Part shown: positions 7,804 through 16,812 of the stretch, in pieces
Numbering within the stretch: position 1 is the first letter of the stretch
Layout of the letters: each line of letters starts with the position of its first letter
Position numbers and translations under genes: made by a program
The notes under the pieces: generated by a model
The model's input: the letters and a program-made list of their open reading frames with translations, nothing else
What the model was told of the DNA's origin: nothing
Databases searched by the model: none
NCBI GenBank assembly: GCA_013214355.1
Contig: JABSSL010000057.1
Coordinates: forward strand, 1-45,381
Direction: 5' to 3'
DNA length: 45,381 nucleotides
DNA from: Saprospiraceae bacterium
Lineage (GTDB): Bacteria > Bacteroidota > Bacteroidia > Chitinophagales > Saprospiraceae

Positions 7804-10800
7804 ATGCATATGCCCTTCTCGCATCGGATGGCACGTAGCCGTCGCACTCTCGGTCTTCTACTTTGTCTGTCCATCTTACTTTGGAGTCAGGCCTGTACCG
7901 AGGGAGATGAAACGGCTAATCTTCCCAAAACAGTAGATTTCAATTTCCATATTCGCCCGATCCTATCCAACAACTGTTACAGTTGTCACGGACCGGATGC
8001 TAGCTCCAGGAAGGCAGGTCTTCGTCTGGACACCTATGAGGGAGCAACAGCCCTCTTAAAAAGTGGAGCAAAAGCGCTTGTGCCACATCACCCGAAGAAG
8101 AGTGGATTATTGCAGCGCATTACTAGCCAAGATGAAGACCTCATCATGCCCCCTTTAGAGTCCAAAAAAGAGCTATCGGAGAGAGAAATAGCTTTACTGA
8201 AAAAATGGATTAAGCAAGGGGCTGAATGGGCTCCTTACTGGGCTTTTCAGCCCCCCAAGCCCTATTCTTTTCCCAAAAAGTTTACCGCTGCTCCTGTCCC
8301 CGAAAAAATCGATTATTTCATCGATGAAAAACTCAAGGAGCAAGGACTAAGCGCAAGCTCCAAGGCAGATAAAACAACGCTTATTCGGCGACTAGCCTAT
8401 TTACTTACTGGGCTTCCCCCCTCCCCCAAGGAGATCAATAACTTTTTAGTCGATGATACGCCAGAAGCCTACACCAAGGTCGTAGATCATTATTTGGCTT
8501 CTCCTCATTTTGGGGAGCGTTGGGCTAGACATTGGATGGACCTGGTTCGTTATGCGGAAACTCGAGGCCACGAATTTGATTATCCTGTGATTGGCGCATG
8601 GCACTATCGAGATTACCTGATTCGAGCCTTCAATCAGGATCTACCCTATAATCAGTTTTTGACGGAACAATTGGCGGGCGATCTTCTGGCAGAGGCGAGA
8701 TGGGATAGTACGGAGACACGCAATGAATCAGCCATTGCAACTTGTTTTTACACCCTAGGAGAAGGAACGCACAGTCCAGTAGATGTGCGACAGGATGAAG
8801 CGGATCGCATAGACAATATTATTGATGTAACTAGTAAGGCGCTGCAGGGGCTGACCGTGGCTTGCTCCCGTTGCCATGATCATAAATTTGACCCTATTCC
8901 TACTACCGATTACTATGCTTGGTACGGTATTTTTGAAAGCAGTCGCTTCGCTATGGTCCCAGCAGGTACGGGTAAGGGAAGCTGGGAGTTAATGGATAGC
9001 CTGAGCATCCAAAAGGAGGCCTTAAAACGCTTCATTGCCGAACAGGCACCACTGACCTCGGCTCTTAAGGTCAACCAGTCTACCAACTCTTCCGCAGGCA
9101 AATTGACGGAGGATACCAACTACCAGTTACTAGGGGACTTCCGCCAAGGAGGTACGGATAACTGGGATGCGCGGGGCTTAGCCTTTCAAACACCTAATGC
9201 CCTGGGCGAGCCCCTATTTTCATCGCAAGGTCAATTACAAGGCTTTGAAAGCGGAAAAATTTCTAGTCACCTCATTGGAACAGGCTTGCAAGGAGCTGTT
9301 AGGTCTCCCAGTTTTACCATTGATCGAGATAAAATACTCGTTCAGGCCGCCGGTGTAGCATCAGAAATCAGGGTTATTATTGATAACCTACAACTTATCC
9401 AATATCCCATTCACGGCGGTTTGAGGAAAGAACTGAAGAATGATCAATTGCAAGATCATGTATTCGATGTAAGCATGTGGAAGGGTCGGAAAGCCTATGT
9501 TGAGTTGGTAAATGGCCATCACCGTAAAAATGGGCAGAATCATAAATATGACATTCCAGCTGAAGCTTGGCTAGAAGCCACTTATGCTCTTTTATTTGAT
9601 AGTATTCCACCCACTTTACCAAAGCTAGTTACCGCTCCTAGCTTGCCACAAAAGGCTATCCAAAATTGGCTGCAGGGTCAGCCCACTCTTGGTGACGTAT
9701 TGACGCTTAATCGGCTGGCGCAGAAAAGACAATTGCCCCTTAACACCCCTCTCTATCAGACTTGGGTAAAAGCTAAATCTGAGGCCGCCCAACTCTTATA
9801 TGATTCCACCTATGTGGCCGGTGTAGTAGATGGTTCGCTAGTACAAAGTCAAGTTTTCACTCGAGGTGACTATCGCTCCTTGTCTTCGTTTCAGGTACCC
9901 CACCGCTTCCTGAGCGCCGTCACGGACAGTACTCAATTGTTTCCAAACCAGGGTAGCGATAGACTTGCCTTAGCAGAAGCTATCACGAACCCAGACAATC
10001 CTTTAACCGGTAGGGTGATGGTCAACCGGGTCTGGCACCATCTATTTGGACAAGGCCTGGTGAAAACAGTAGATAATTTTGGCTTACAAGGATTTCCTCC
10101 TTCACACCCGGCGCTGCTAGATTACCTGGCACTCCAATTCATAGAAGAGGGCTGGTCCCTGAAGCGCTTGATCAAGAACATCGTGCAAACCGAAGTTTTT
10201 CAAAGAAGTGCCATCCCTTCGGCTGGAGAAAAGCAAGATCCTACGAACCTCTTCTTATCTAGATTTCCAGTTCGTCGCATTGAGGCTGAAGCTATCCGAG
10301 ATGCCTTGCTGGCCACTTCAGGGCAATTGGATAAGGAAATGTATGGCCCACCCGTACCCATCTATTTGACTGAATTCATGAAGGGACGAGGGCGTCCAGC
10401 TAAATCCGGTCCGCTAAATGGTGAAAATCGTCGGAGCATTTATCAAGGTATTCGTCGCAACTTCCTTTCCCCCTTTATGCTGAGTTTTGACATGCCAGTT
10501 CCTTTCAGTTGCTTTGGTAAACGCGATGTATCTAACGTTCCTTCGCAATCCCTAACCCTAATGAACGATCCACTAGTCTGGCAACAAGCCGAGCTTTGGG
10601 CTACAGAAATCTCGAAGGCAGAAGGACCGTTCGAAGAAAAGATTGAGGGCATCTTCTGGCGAGCCTTTGCCCGGGCACCTAGTACCACCGAAATTGAAGA
10701 GGCCAAGAGCTTCTTCGCTGAGATCGAAGGTCAAACTCCTACTAAGGAGGAGGCTTGGAGTAGCTACTGTCATACCATCTTCAACATGAAAGAATTTATC

Positions 10801-10812
10801 TTCCTATTATGA
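7804..10812 (+). CDS. Cytochrome-like DUF1549/DUF1553 secreted protein (PSCyt1-PSCyt2-PSD1)
   Basis: I take the ATG at 7804 (1002 residues); 7810 and 7828 are alternatives, and the longer frame to 7615 starts with non-signal sequence. A basic N-terminus and hydrophobic stretch end LLWSQAC (possible lipobox, Cys 31). A planctomycete-type cytochrome domain follows, with the haem c motif CYSCH at 58-62 and the family segment LIMPP about 60 residues later. Next comes DUF1549 (PSCyt2), with ERWARHWMDLVRYAET and a second CxxCH motif (CSRCHDHKFDPIPTTDYY). The C-terminal DUF1553 (PSD1) carries NRVWHHLFGQGLV and QSLTLMNDPLV. The stop overlaps the next start. The family is known mainly from Planctomycetes, where it accompanies polysaccharide or sulfatase gene sets; the reaction is unproven. 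Confidence 0.93.
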   Translation: MHMPFSHRMARSRRTLGLLLCLSILLWSQACTEGDETANLPKTVDFNFHIRPILSNNCYSCHGPDASSRKAGLRLDTYEGATALLKSGAKALVPHHPKKSGLLQRITSQDEDLIMPPLESKKELSEREIALLKKWIKQGAEWAPYWAFQPPKPYSFPKKFTAAPVPEKIDYFIDEKLKEQGLSASSKADKTTLIRRLAYLLTGLPPSPKEINNFLVDDTPEAYTKVVDHYLASPHFGERWARHWMDLVRYAETRGHEFDYPVIGAWHYRDYLIRAFNQDLPYNQFLTEQLAGDLLAEARWDSTETRNESAIATCFYTLGEGTHSPVDVRQDEADRIDNIIDVTSKALQGLTVACSRCHDHKFDPIPTTDYYAWYGIFESSRFAMVPAGTGKGSWELMDSLSIQKEALKRFIAEQAPLTSALKVNQSTNSSAGKLTEDTNYQLLGDFRQGGTDNWDARGLAFQTPNALGEPLFSSQGQLQGFESGKISSHLIGTGLQGAVRSPSFTIDRDKILVQAAGVASEIRVIIDNLQLIQYPIHGGLRKELKNDQLQDHVFDVSMWKGRKAYVELVNGHHRKNGQNHKYDIPAEAWLEATYALLFDSIPPTLPKLVTAPSLPQKAIQNWLQGQPTLGDVLTLNRLAQKRQLPLNTPLYQTWVKAKSEAAQLLYDSTYVAGVVDGSLVQSQVFTRGDYRSLSSFQVPHRFLSAVTDSTQLFPNQGSDRLALAEAITNPDNPLTGRVMVNRVWHHLFGQGLVKTVDNFGLQGFPPSHPALLDYLALQFIEEGWSLKRLIKNIVQTEVFQRSAIPSAGEKQDPTNLFLSRFPVRRIEAEAIRDALLATSGQLDKEMYGPPVPIYLTEFMKGRGRPAKSGPLNGENRRSIYQGIRRNFLSPFMLSFDMPVPFSCFGKRDVSNVPSQSLTLMNDPLVWQQAELWATEISKAEGPFEEKIEGIFWRAFARAPSTTEIEEAKSFFAEIEGQTPTKEEAWSSYCHTIFNMKEFIFLL

Positions 10813-12248
10813 AACATCCATCACCCACTCCATATTCACGCCGCCAAATGCTCAACCTTTGCAAGAATGGTTTTGGCGGATTGGCTTTAATGAGCCTGAT
10901 GAACACTTGGTCTTGTACCTCGCCTACGCAAGAGGCACGTGCTGCGGCGAATCCACTTGCTTTGAAACCTCCCCATTACGCTCCCAGAGCTAAGAGTATC
11001 ATTTTCCTCTACATGGACGGTGGTGTATCTCAAGTGGACAGCTTCGATCCGAAGCCGCGCTTGATCAAGGAGCACGGCCAGGATCCTTACAAGAAATTTA
11101 AGGTAGACGCTACGCAGTTCAATAACATAGGGAAGCTGCTTAAGAGTCATTGGGAATTCAAGCAATATGGAGAAAGTGGAATGTGGTTCAGCGAATTATT
11201 CCCTAATATCGCTACCTGCGCTGACGACATTGCTATGATTCGATCGATGGTATCGGAGTTTCCAGAGCATACCAATGCTAACTATTTCCTGCATACCGGT
11301 ATCGGAATACAAGGCCGCCCCAGCATGGGCTCGTGGGTCACCTATGGGCTCGGCGCCGCTAATGACAACCTTCCCTCCTATGTGGTCTTGGATGGGGGGC
11401 TGATTCCGCCAGGTGGGCTGGATAACTTTAAGAGTGGCTTTCTTTCCGCTAGCTATCAAGCCTCCATCCTACGGCCAGGACCAGTTCCTGTTGCTAATAT
11501 CATTCCGCAAGAGGAAAAAGATGGACTTCAACAACGAAAGTTGAAGTTTGCCCGTCAGATGGATCACAGCCTACTCAGCAAACTTGGACATGAAGATCAG
11601 GTAGCCAGTGCTATTCAAAACTACGAACTAGCCTTCCGCATGCAAGCCTCCGTACCTGAGCTTACGGATCTATCGGGAGAATCCAAAGCCACTCGACGGC
11701 TCTACGGTCTTGATGATGATGATAAACATACTCGCGGCTATGCGGCCCAATGCCTCTTGGCGCGCCGCCTAGTGGAACGAGATGTACGATTCATTGAACT
11801 GACCTGCCCACGCGTCGAAGCCGACCGTTGGGATCAGCACGGCGGTCTCAAGGATGGCCATGAGCGCAACGCACACGCCGTAGACAAACCGATTGCCGGA
11901 CTCTTGAAGGACTTGAAGCAAAGAGGGTTGCTGGAAACCACCTTGGTCGTATTCGCCGGAGAGTTTGGCCGTACCCCTTTCTCCCAAGGAAAAGATGGCC
12001 GCGACCACAACCCTTCCGCTTTCTCTATCTGGCTGGCCGGAGCTGGTATCAAGGGAGGTACGGTTTATGGCATGACCGATGAGTATGGCTATCGTGTCAT
12101 CGACAAACCCACCTCCATCCACGACCTACACGCCACCATGCTACACCTCATCGGTATCGACCATGAGAATCTTACCTATCGCTTCAGCGGACGAGATATT
12201 CGCTTGACGGATGTGCATGGGCATGTGATTAAGGATATCTTGGTGTAG
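10809..12248 (+). CDS. DUF1501 protein, alkaline-phosphatase/sulfatase-like fold, Tat-type signal
   Basis: The start ATG overlaps the upstream stop (ATGA, 10809-10812), indicating translational coupling. The 479-residue protein begins with a twin-arginine-like signal (YSRRQMLNLCKNGFGG) and then the DUF1501 pattern: IIFLYMDGGVSQVDSFDPKP near residue 65, VFAGEFGRTPFSQG near 380, DHNPSAFSIWLAGAGIKGG near 400, and the closing segment IHDLHATMLHLIGIDHENLTYRFSGRD. DUF1501 proteins are related to sulfatases and alkaline phosphatases, and their genes are usually paired with DUF1549/DUF1553 genes, as here. Export of a folded protein through Tat would suit a metalloenzyme. Substrate is unknown. Confidence 0.94.
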   Translation: MKHPSPTPYSRRQMLNLCKNGFGGLALMSLMNTWSCTSPTQEARAAANPLALKPPHYAPRAKSIIFLYMDGGVSQVDSFDPKPRLIKEHGQDPYKKFKVDATQFNNIGKLLKSHWEFKQYGESGMWFSELFPNIATCADDIAMIRSMVSEFPEHTNANYFLHTGIGIQGRPSMGSWVTYGLGAANDNLPSYVVLDGGLIPPGGLDNFKSGFLSASYQASILRPGPVPVANIIPQEEKDGLQQRKLKFARQMDHSLLSKLGHEDQVASAIQNYELAFRMQASVPELTDLSGESKATRRLYGLDDDDKHTRGYAAQCLLARRLVERDVRFIELTCPRVEADRWDQHGGLKDGHERNAHAVDKPIAGLLKDLKQRGLLETTLVVFAGEFGRTPFSQGKDGRDHNPSAFSIWLAGAGIKGGTVYGMTDEYGYRVIDKPTSIHDLHATMLHLIGIDHENLTYRFSGRDIRLTDVHGHVIKDILV

Positions 12249-12291
12249 AACTCCCCAGCCCCCCTTCGGAAGTTTAGTAGGTTAGGGTCGC

Positions 12292-14154
12292 CTACCACCC
12301 AATCCCATAATCATCCCCATAATTACTCGCACTGCCCCAGAAGGTGCCATTCTTCCAATCAAAGAAGACTCCATTGATCGGGCCGGAGGTACGTTTGGCA
12401 AAATCCAATGTATAGCCCATCTCCATTAAGGCCTTGCGGGTAGGTTCGGGCGTGGAATCATGGAGCAGTAGCTTGCCCGGCTCACTGGCGTGCTTGCCGA
12501 AGGAGCTGCGCATTTGGAAGCTATTGATATTCGCGGCCTCCGCCGCTTCCTGGGCATTCATGCCAAATTCTACGATGTTGAGGAAGTACTGCAAGAGATT
12601 TTGGTCCTGGCTATCTCCACCCTGCACTGCAAAAGAAAGGAAAGGTTTGCCATCTTTCAAGGCGAGGCTGGGGGTGAGGGTAGCTCGGGGGCGCTTACCC
12701 GGTTCTAGAACATTAAAGGGATTTTGCTTTTCATCTAAAACGAAACTTTGCATCCGTTGGCTCAAGCCTACCCCAGTTTTACCAGCAATGCAGGCAGGAA
12801 CCCAGCCGCCGCTTGGTGTGATGGAAACAACCCAGCCTTCTTTGTCAACCGCCTGAATCGAGGTGGTTCCTGCGTAGAAGGCATCTTCATCACTCATTTC
12901 TAGGGCGAATTGGGAATCATCTAGACGAGGACGAGACAATGAAGCTCTACCCCAGTCTTTTAAAATATCAAGATAAGGATTCTTCTTGCCTTCGAAGGGA
13001 TAAGGATCACCAGGGCCAACAGTAGCATCATTCTTCTCTTTGTTCATCTGCTTCAATCGCTCCTTGGCGTATTCCTTAGAAAGGAGTCCCTTGATCGGTT
13101 CTTCTGGCGGAAAATAAGGATCACCGTAATAGAAATCACGATCCGCAAAAGCCATATTCATGGTTTGGTAGAGGGTATGAATATACTCTTTCGAATTGTA
13201 TCCCATGGATTTTAGATCTACATTCTCCAAGATATTCAATGCCTGTAGCAATACTGGACCTTGTACCCAATGGGTGAGTTTGTAGACCTCAATCCCTTTA
13301 TAAGTAGTCATTACAGGCTCCTCGATGTGGACCTTCCATTTATCCAAATCTTCCATCGTAATCAGTCCACCCTGCTCTTGTACGCTGCGAACGATTTCCT
13401 CTGCTATGTCGCCTCGGTAAAAGCGGTCATAAGCAGCATAAATGGCCGCTTTGCGGTCCTTACCCTCAGAGCGAGCCTTCTGTTCTGCCCCTACTAGTTT
13501 TCTTAGGGTTACTCTCAAATCGCGTTGCACAAATATTTCACCCGGATGTGGTCCCTCACGATCCTTATCTCCTCTATTGGTTAGAAAGACCTTTTTAGAG
13601 TAGGGCCATTTCTTAATCAGCTCTTTGTTCTTTTCTATTTCATTTGAATTATAGATTTCCATGGGATAACCCGCAGCCATTTCAATAGCTGGTGCGAGCA
13701 CTTCCCTGAGTGTCATCGTCCCGTATTCTGCCAACATGGTGAATAACCCGCCAGGTGTACCCGGTGTAACGGCAGCCAGAGGGCCATTGGCCGGGGGATA
13801 AGGGCGTCCTTTTTCACGAAAGAATTCCGGTGTAGCTCCGGTCGGCGCTACGCCTAAAGCATTGATGCCAACCACCTTTTTGGTGTTGGGGTTATAGATT
13901 AAAGCCTGGGTCTCTCCTCCCCAACTCAATTTATCCCACATGGTGGCTGTAGCAGCCAACATGGCGCAAGCCGCATCGACCGCATTTCCGCCCTTGTGGA
14001 AAATGGCAGCTCCCGCTGTCGCACCTAATGGTTTCCCCGTTATGGCCACCCAATGCTTTCCATGAATCACTGGTTTCTGTGTTTCAGGTTGCTGTGCCAG
14101 GAGGATAAAGGGCATGCTCAAAAGCATAATGATGGCTAGGCTAAATCTTCTCAT
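12292..14154 (-). CDS. Gamma-glutamyltransferase family protein, secreted
   Basis: The 620-residue protein starts with a signal peptide (MRRFSLAIIMLLSMPFILLAQ). The family start appears as GKHWVAITGKPLGATAGAAIFHKGGNAVDAACAM. The predicted autocatalytic cleavage site and nucleophile is the first Thr of AGTTSIQAVDKEG (about Thr 430), leaving a small subunit of about 190 residues, the usual size. RATLTPSLALKDGKPFLSFAVQGGD matches the conserved small-subunit core. The canonical TTH[FY]S is TTSIQ here, and the early part (WDKLSWGGETQALIYN) differs from classic enzymes, so substrate preference may differ from glutathione. It is convergent with the DUF1501 gene and divergent from the gene at 14398. 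Confidence 0.92.
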   Translation of the reverse strand: MRRFSLAIIMLLSMPFILLAQQPETQKPVIHGKHWVAITGKPLGATAGAAIFHKGGNAVDAACAMLAATATMWDKLSWGGETQALIYNPNTKKVVGINALGVAPTGATPEFFREKGRPYPPANGPLAAVTPGTPGGLFTMLAEYGTMTLREVLAPAIEMAAGYPMEIYNSNEIEKNKELIKKWPYSKKVFLTNRGDKDREGPHPGEIFVQRDLRVTLRKLVGAEQKARSEGKDRKAAIYAAYDRFYRGDIAEEIVRSVQEQGGLITMEDLDKWKVHIEEPVMTTYKGIEVYKLTHWVQGPVLLQALNILENVDLKSMGYNSKEYIHTLYQTMNMAFADRDFYYGDPYFPPEEPIKGLLSKEYAKERLKQMNKEKNDATVGPGDPYPFEGKKNPYLDILKDWGRASLSRPRLDDSQFALEMSDEDAFYAGTTSIQAVDKEGWVVSITPSGGWVPACIAGKTGVGLSQRMQSFVLDEKQNPFNVLEPGKRPRATLTPSLALKDGKPFLSFAVQGGDSQDQNLLQYFLNIVEFGMNAQEAAEAANINSFQMRSSFGKHASEPGKLLLHDSTPEPTRKALMEMGYTLDFAKRTSGPINGVFFDWKNGTFWGSASNYGDDYGIGW

Positions 14155-14293
14155 ACGATCTCAAGTTATTTGGAATAAGGTATTTGATATGGACATCTCA
14201 AAGTCCGAAATTGCTGAATAAATCGAACAATCTCATTGGCTCCGAATGTATAAAAGAATAGGTGAAACCCCTAAATTATAAGGGGAAAAAGAT

Positions 14294-14301
14294 TAGTTTT
14301 G
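14294..14301 (+). promoter_or_regulatory. -7 promoter element upstream of the duplicated secreted protein
   Basis: TAGTTTTG is an exact TAnnTTTG match, 96 bases before the ATG at 14398. A weak inverted repeat (CCCCT...AGGGG, 14268-14285) lies just upstream. No good -33 element is visible. Confidence 0.33.
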
Positions 14302-14397
14302 CTCCTTATAAACTTATTTCTATAGGGTGAAGAATCGAAAAGAAAGGTCTGAAATTTTAGCCTTTCCTTCCGTGCAGTTTCTTCTTAAACAAGACTC

Positions 14398-15687
14398 ATG
14401 AACATGCAACTTACTTTATCTGGCCGCTACGCTAGCTTAGCATTCTTGCTTTCTTTTTTCTGCTTTTGTAATTTCTCTTCGTATGGACAAACTGTGCCAC
14501 AAGAAGTAGCGGACGATATCACCACCTACCATCTTAAATCTCCATCTTCCAACCAATTTCAGATGGTGTACGAAGTTAGTGCTACCACGCCTGGAGCGAA
14601 GTATTACTACAATACAGTGCGGTTTGGTAATGACGCGAAGGTGGATGGAGCTATTGACCTAATGACCGGAGATTCCTTGAGATGGGACTTGGTCGATGGA
14701 AGGCATGCTAGACGGAACGGACATCCTAAGGCTGCCCTCTCAGGGAAGTTCATAAAAGTGACCTTAGCCAGACCGGTACCGAAAAATGGGGAAGCGCGTA
14801 TTAGAATCATCAAGACCTATACCAACAGAAACACTTATTTTCAACAGGGGAAAGAAATAGTTTTCAGCAGATCTTTAGGTATCAAAAGAAATGTAGTGAT
14901 TTTACCCAAAGGATATGAATTAACTAGTTGCGATTACCCCTCTCAAGTTACCGTCAATGAGAACGGACAGATCGTAGTAAGTTTCATGAACAGAGGGACA
15001 AGATTTATCCCCTTCAAGATAACTGCTCGAACCATTTCATCCCCCCCTAAACCATACACTGCAAACACTACCAACAGCCCCAGTGTAAAAGGTAGTGGTA
15101 GAGACAAATCCAAAGCAAGGCTTGATTATCAACCACCTATACGAACAAGTCAAAATCGAGAAATCGTTTATTTCCTACAAGATCCAAGCACCAATAGCTT
15201 TAGATTATATCACGATTATACAGAAACGAGGGAAGGAATAGATAAGTATCTAAATGTAGTTCGCTCAGGGAGCAAAGCCTCCAATCCCTCTGCCTATCTT
15301 TTGGATACCGGAGAAGAACTAAAGGTCGAAACCTTAAAGGGCAAGGCGATCAGCAATAAAGGTATCGAGCTTTCGCAAGAGATCACTGATGAGACAGAGG
15401 TCGTAGCGATTTGGTTTGAGCCCGTGAAAAAGGGACAATCCGTACGCCTACGCATTGAAGAAACCTATACCGACCCGAACCGATATTTATTGAATGACGG
15501 CGAATTGATTTGGGATCGAAGTTTTGGCCGCAATCGCAATACCGTTGTCCTACCGAAAGGGTGGTATCTCACGACGAGTTCCATGCCTGCGACCATCGAA
15601 GAAACAGCAGATGGCAACATCTCCCTATTTTTCATGAATGATCGCCCCGACAGTCTTGATGTATATATCAAAGCGCAAAAGCGATAA
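14398..15687 (+). CDS. Secreted protein of unknown function with two homologous halves
   Basis: The 429-residue protein has a signal peptide (ending SSYGQ; start at Met 1 or Met 3). Two units of about 165 residues follow. Unit 1 (about 45-215) and unit 2 (about 262-425) share the order of motifs: YYYNTVRFGN / KYLNVVRSGS; an intermediate strand with TGDSLRW / TGEELKV; RIRIIKTYTNRNTYF / RLRIEETYTDPNRYL; EIVFSRSLGIKRNVVILPKGY / ELIWDRSFGRNRNTVVLPKGW; and a final VSFMNRG / LFFMNDR. A Ser/Thr/Pro-rich linker separates them. I do not recognise a named family; the units look like beta-sandwich folds. The gene ends 7 bases from the convergent LOG-family gene. Confidence 0.83.
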   Translation: MNMQLTLSGRYASLAFLLSFFCFCNFSSYGQTVPQEVADDITTYHLKSPSSNQFQMVYEVSATTPGAKYYYNTVRFGNDAKVDGAIDLMTGDSLRWDLVDGRHARRNGHPKAALSGKFIKVTLARPVPKNGEARIRIIKTYTNRNTYFQQGKEIVFSRSLGIKRNVVILPKGYELTSCDYPSQVTVNENGQIVVSFMNRGTRFIPFKITARTISSPPKPYTANTTNSPSVKGSGRDKSKARLDYQPPIRTSQNREIVYFLQDPSTNSFRLYHDYTETREGIDKYLNVVRSGSKASNPSAYLLDTGEELKVETLKGKAISNKGIELSQEITDETEVVAIWFEPVKKGQSVRLRIEETYTDPNRYLLNDGELIWDRSFGRNRNTVVLPKGWYLTTSSMPATIEETADGNISLFFMNDRPDSLDVYIKAQKR

Positions 15688-15694
15688 AATAGGG

Positions 15695-16792
15695 CTACAC
15701 GAAGGCATCAATATGGGCTATCACTTCTTCTGTGCGGTCATAAATGCCTAGGTCTAGGTTTTTGAGGTTTCCCCGTAGATGCATGAGTTCTATTACTGGA
15801 TAGATTGGACGATCATAACTCCAATATTCTCTGTTCAGAAATACCATAGGGCTAGCATAACCAAAGGATTCATAATGGTTTTGGGTGATATCTTGGAATA
15901 CTTCCTGGATGGTTCCTGCACTGCCCGGAGCGAAAATCACTCCACCTTTTGCTATGGCCAATAAGCCTTCTTCGCGCACACTATTGGCAAAATACTTGGC
16001 AATATGGGTAGCAAAAGGAGTGGGTGGCTCATGTCCGTAGAGCCAAGTTGGAATGCCAAGACTTTGGTAGGATCCGCAGGGAAACTTTTCCATAACTTCA
16101 AAAGCGGTGGGCAGCCAATTGGGGTGATCATATTTGGGTGCTTGGCTGAGTATCTCAATGGCCTGATCTAAGTCCTCACTAGGGCCTCCGGCAAACCAGG
16201 CGCCCAAGTGTGTAGCCTCCATCGCCCCTGGCCCACCTCCAGAAATCATCAGGTAGTCTTTTTCGGTTAACGCCTTAGCAATCTCCGCTACCTGCTGATA
16301 GGTTCCATGATTACGAGCTAGACCATGCCCTCCCATGATAGCCACCACCTTCTTTTCCTGATAATTATGCAAAAATTCTTGGATAGCATCCGTGATGGAA
16401 TGATCGTGCAGTCGGCGAGCTAAGGTTTCCTTGATGACCGTGGCTTCTTTACCCATTTTCAGATAATGGTCATATACCCTTTTGTCCAAAGTCTGCTCGT
16501 AGGTCTCGGGCTTTAAATAATCATAGTTATCATACAGGCTGTCCTTGTTATATAAAGCCTTAGGATACATATTGAAGGGCACATCTAGCAAGGGGAATAG
16601 GTAATTGTCCGGAGCAAGATGCTCCCATAAGGCAGGGGTTAAATGGCACCCCAGGAATAGACAGCCTCTAAATTGTCGGCTAAGTACCAGCTCCTCAATC
16701 TGAGCTAGATCGAGAGATTGGACCGCAATGTTTTCAATATCAGTCGTACTGATGTATTGCTGTAGCGTTTCTAAGGATTCGAATTCCAACAT
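15695..16792 (-). CDS. LOG-family Rossmann nucleotide-binding protein
   Basis: The 365-residue cytoplasmic protein has a Rossmann segment VVAIMGGHGLARNHGTYQQV near residue 150, the SGGGPGAMEATHLGAWFAGG motif of the LOG/lysine-decarboxylase-like family, and GGVIFAPGSAGTIQEVFQDIT in place of the usual PGGxGTxxE. It is longer than plant-type LOG enzymes (about 200 residues), and its layout is closer to PpnN-type nucleotide 5'-monophosphate nucleosidases. I therefore expect N-glycosidic cleavage of nucleotides but cannot name the substrate. It starts 20 bases after the propeller-transferase gene on the same strand, probably in one operon. Confidence 0.88.
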   Translation of the reverse strand: MLEFESLETLQQYISTTDIENIAVQSLDLAQIEELVLSRQFRGCLFLGCHLTPALWEHLAPDNYLFPLLDVPFNMYPKALYNKDSLYDNYDYLKPETYEQTLDKRVYDHYLKMGKEATVIKETLARRLHDHSITDAIQEFLHNYQEKKVVAIMGGHGLARNHGTYQQVAEIAKALTEKDYLMISGGGPGAMEATHLGAWFAGGPSEDLDQAIEILSQAPKYDHPNWLPTAFEVMEKFPCGSYQSLGIPTWLYGHEPPTPFATHIAKYFANSVREEGLLAIAKGGVIFAPGSAGTIQEVFQDITQNHYESFGYASPMVFLNREYWSYDRPIYPVIELMHLRGNLKNLDLGIYDRTEEVIAHIDAFV

Positions 16793-16812
16793 GATTTTGA
16801 GGTTATTGTGTT

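Noticed and set aside
15695-16792. A cytokinin-producing LOG enzyme
   Set aside because: Length and the altered PGGxGTxxE motif fit the broader nucleosidase family better; no cytokinin genes are near.
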